Made by a program: the position numbers and the translations under genes. From NCBI RefSeq assembly GCF_000003605.2, contig NW_003124907.1:308548-326790 (forward strand): DNA of 18,243 nucleotides, read 5' to 3'. Source of the DNA: Saccoglossus kowalevskii. Its lineage: Eukaryota > Hemichordata > Enteropneusta > Harrimaniidae. Shown here piece after piece: positions 18,034 to 18,243 of this stretch. Every line of letters begins with the position of its first letter. Position 1 is the stretch's first letter. The notes beneath the pieces are model-generated. The model worked only from the letters and a program-made list of their open reading frames with translations. It had not been told where the DNA came from and searched no databases.

Positions 18034-18243
18034 TATGAACAGATTTAAGTGTAAAACTAATAAGGTCTGCACAATGTACCAAGTTTCATTGAAATGTGAT
18101 TAGAACCCAAAAAATATTAATTATTATGCTAATTAGAGAGTTACTATGAACAGATTTTAACCCAAAATTAATCAGGCTGTCTATTGTCCTAGAGCATTTA
18201 TGTACCAAGTTTTATTCAAATGTGATGATCATACTTGAGATAT
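18034..18243 (+). repeat. interspersed repeat, duplicated tail segments, copy 2
   Basis: The block 'tatgaacagattt', 'aaaacta.t.aggtctg', 'tgtaccaagtttcattgaaa' (18034-18100) recurs at about 18146-18226 with an extra 'gtcctagagcatttatgtac'. The second tail matches 7943-8060 through 'cttgagatat', where the window ends. The element therefore continues to the right. Confidence 0.65.

Overview
This is an AT-rich, gene-poor piece of animal nuclear DNA. It has metazoan-style split genes with GT-AG introns, tandem satellites and many small non-autonomous repeats. The only gene I can identify firmly is the 3' end of TMEM185 on the minus strand. Its last two coding exons (17000-17123 and 15880-16106) join in frame and match the end of the vertebrate TMEM185A/B proteins as I remember them. 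The repeat style (short elements bounded by TACTGTAAA, and tails reading 'accaagtttcatt...gagatat...cagacagaca') suggests a marine invertebrate, but I cannot name the phylum from sequence alone.

Layout, left to right. A degenerate ~20-bp minisatellite fills 1-365. A plausible terminal exon of an unidentified plus-strand gene lies at 1571-1633. From 1634 to about 9540 I see no convincing gene. That stretch holds two TTAA-bounded palindromic elements (1831-1993, 2845-2913), an (AAAT)n-ended stretch (to 4008), a TACTGTAAA-type inverted-repeat element (5499-5709), a GT-rich palindrome (6748-6780) and an interspersed repeat (7242-8060) whose relative lies at the right edge (17897-18243). More TACTGTAAA elements cluster at 9672-10467, just left of a compact set of promoter-like motifs (YY1-like, two CRE-like sites 11 bp apart, a CTCF-like core; 10696-10836).

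At 11716-11840 is an exon-like segment resembling the N-terminal part of mitochondrial pyruvate carrier MPC1, with a one-base frameshift inside the conserved WGPV..WG(L)P region. It is probably a pseudogene exon. It is followed by a very degenerate ~21-bp array in two blocks (12146-12420, 12918-13104), with a 68-bp TTAA palindrome at the end of the first block. A 1.2-kb minisatellite (13583-14775) follows, built on a ~13-bp unit, with an exact 71-bp higher-order period at its right end and a 230-bp repeat period inside.

The most unusual point is at the TMEM185 stop codon. The last coding bases and the stop lie inside a ~64-79 bp tandem repeat that continues through the presumed 3' UTR (15626-15902). 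Two downstream copies would still read SIEIPD-stop and SFEIPD-stop beside the genuine SIETPD-stop, as if the gene's own C-terminal coding end had been duplicated repeatedly. I found no RNA genes, CRISPR array, viral gene or intact transposase gene.
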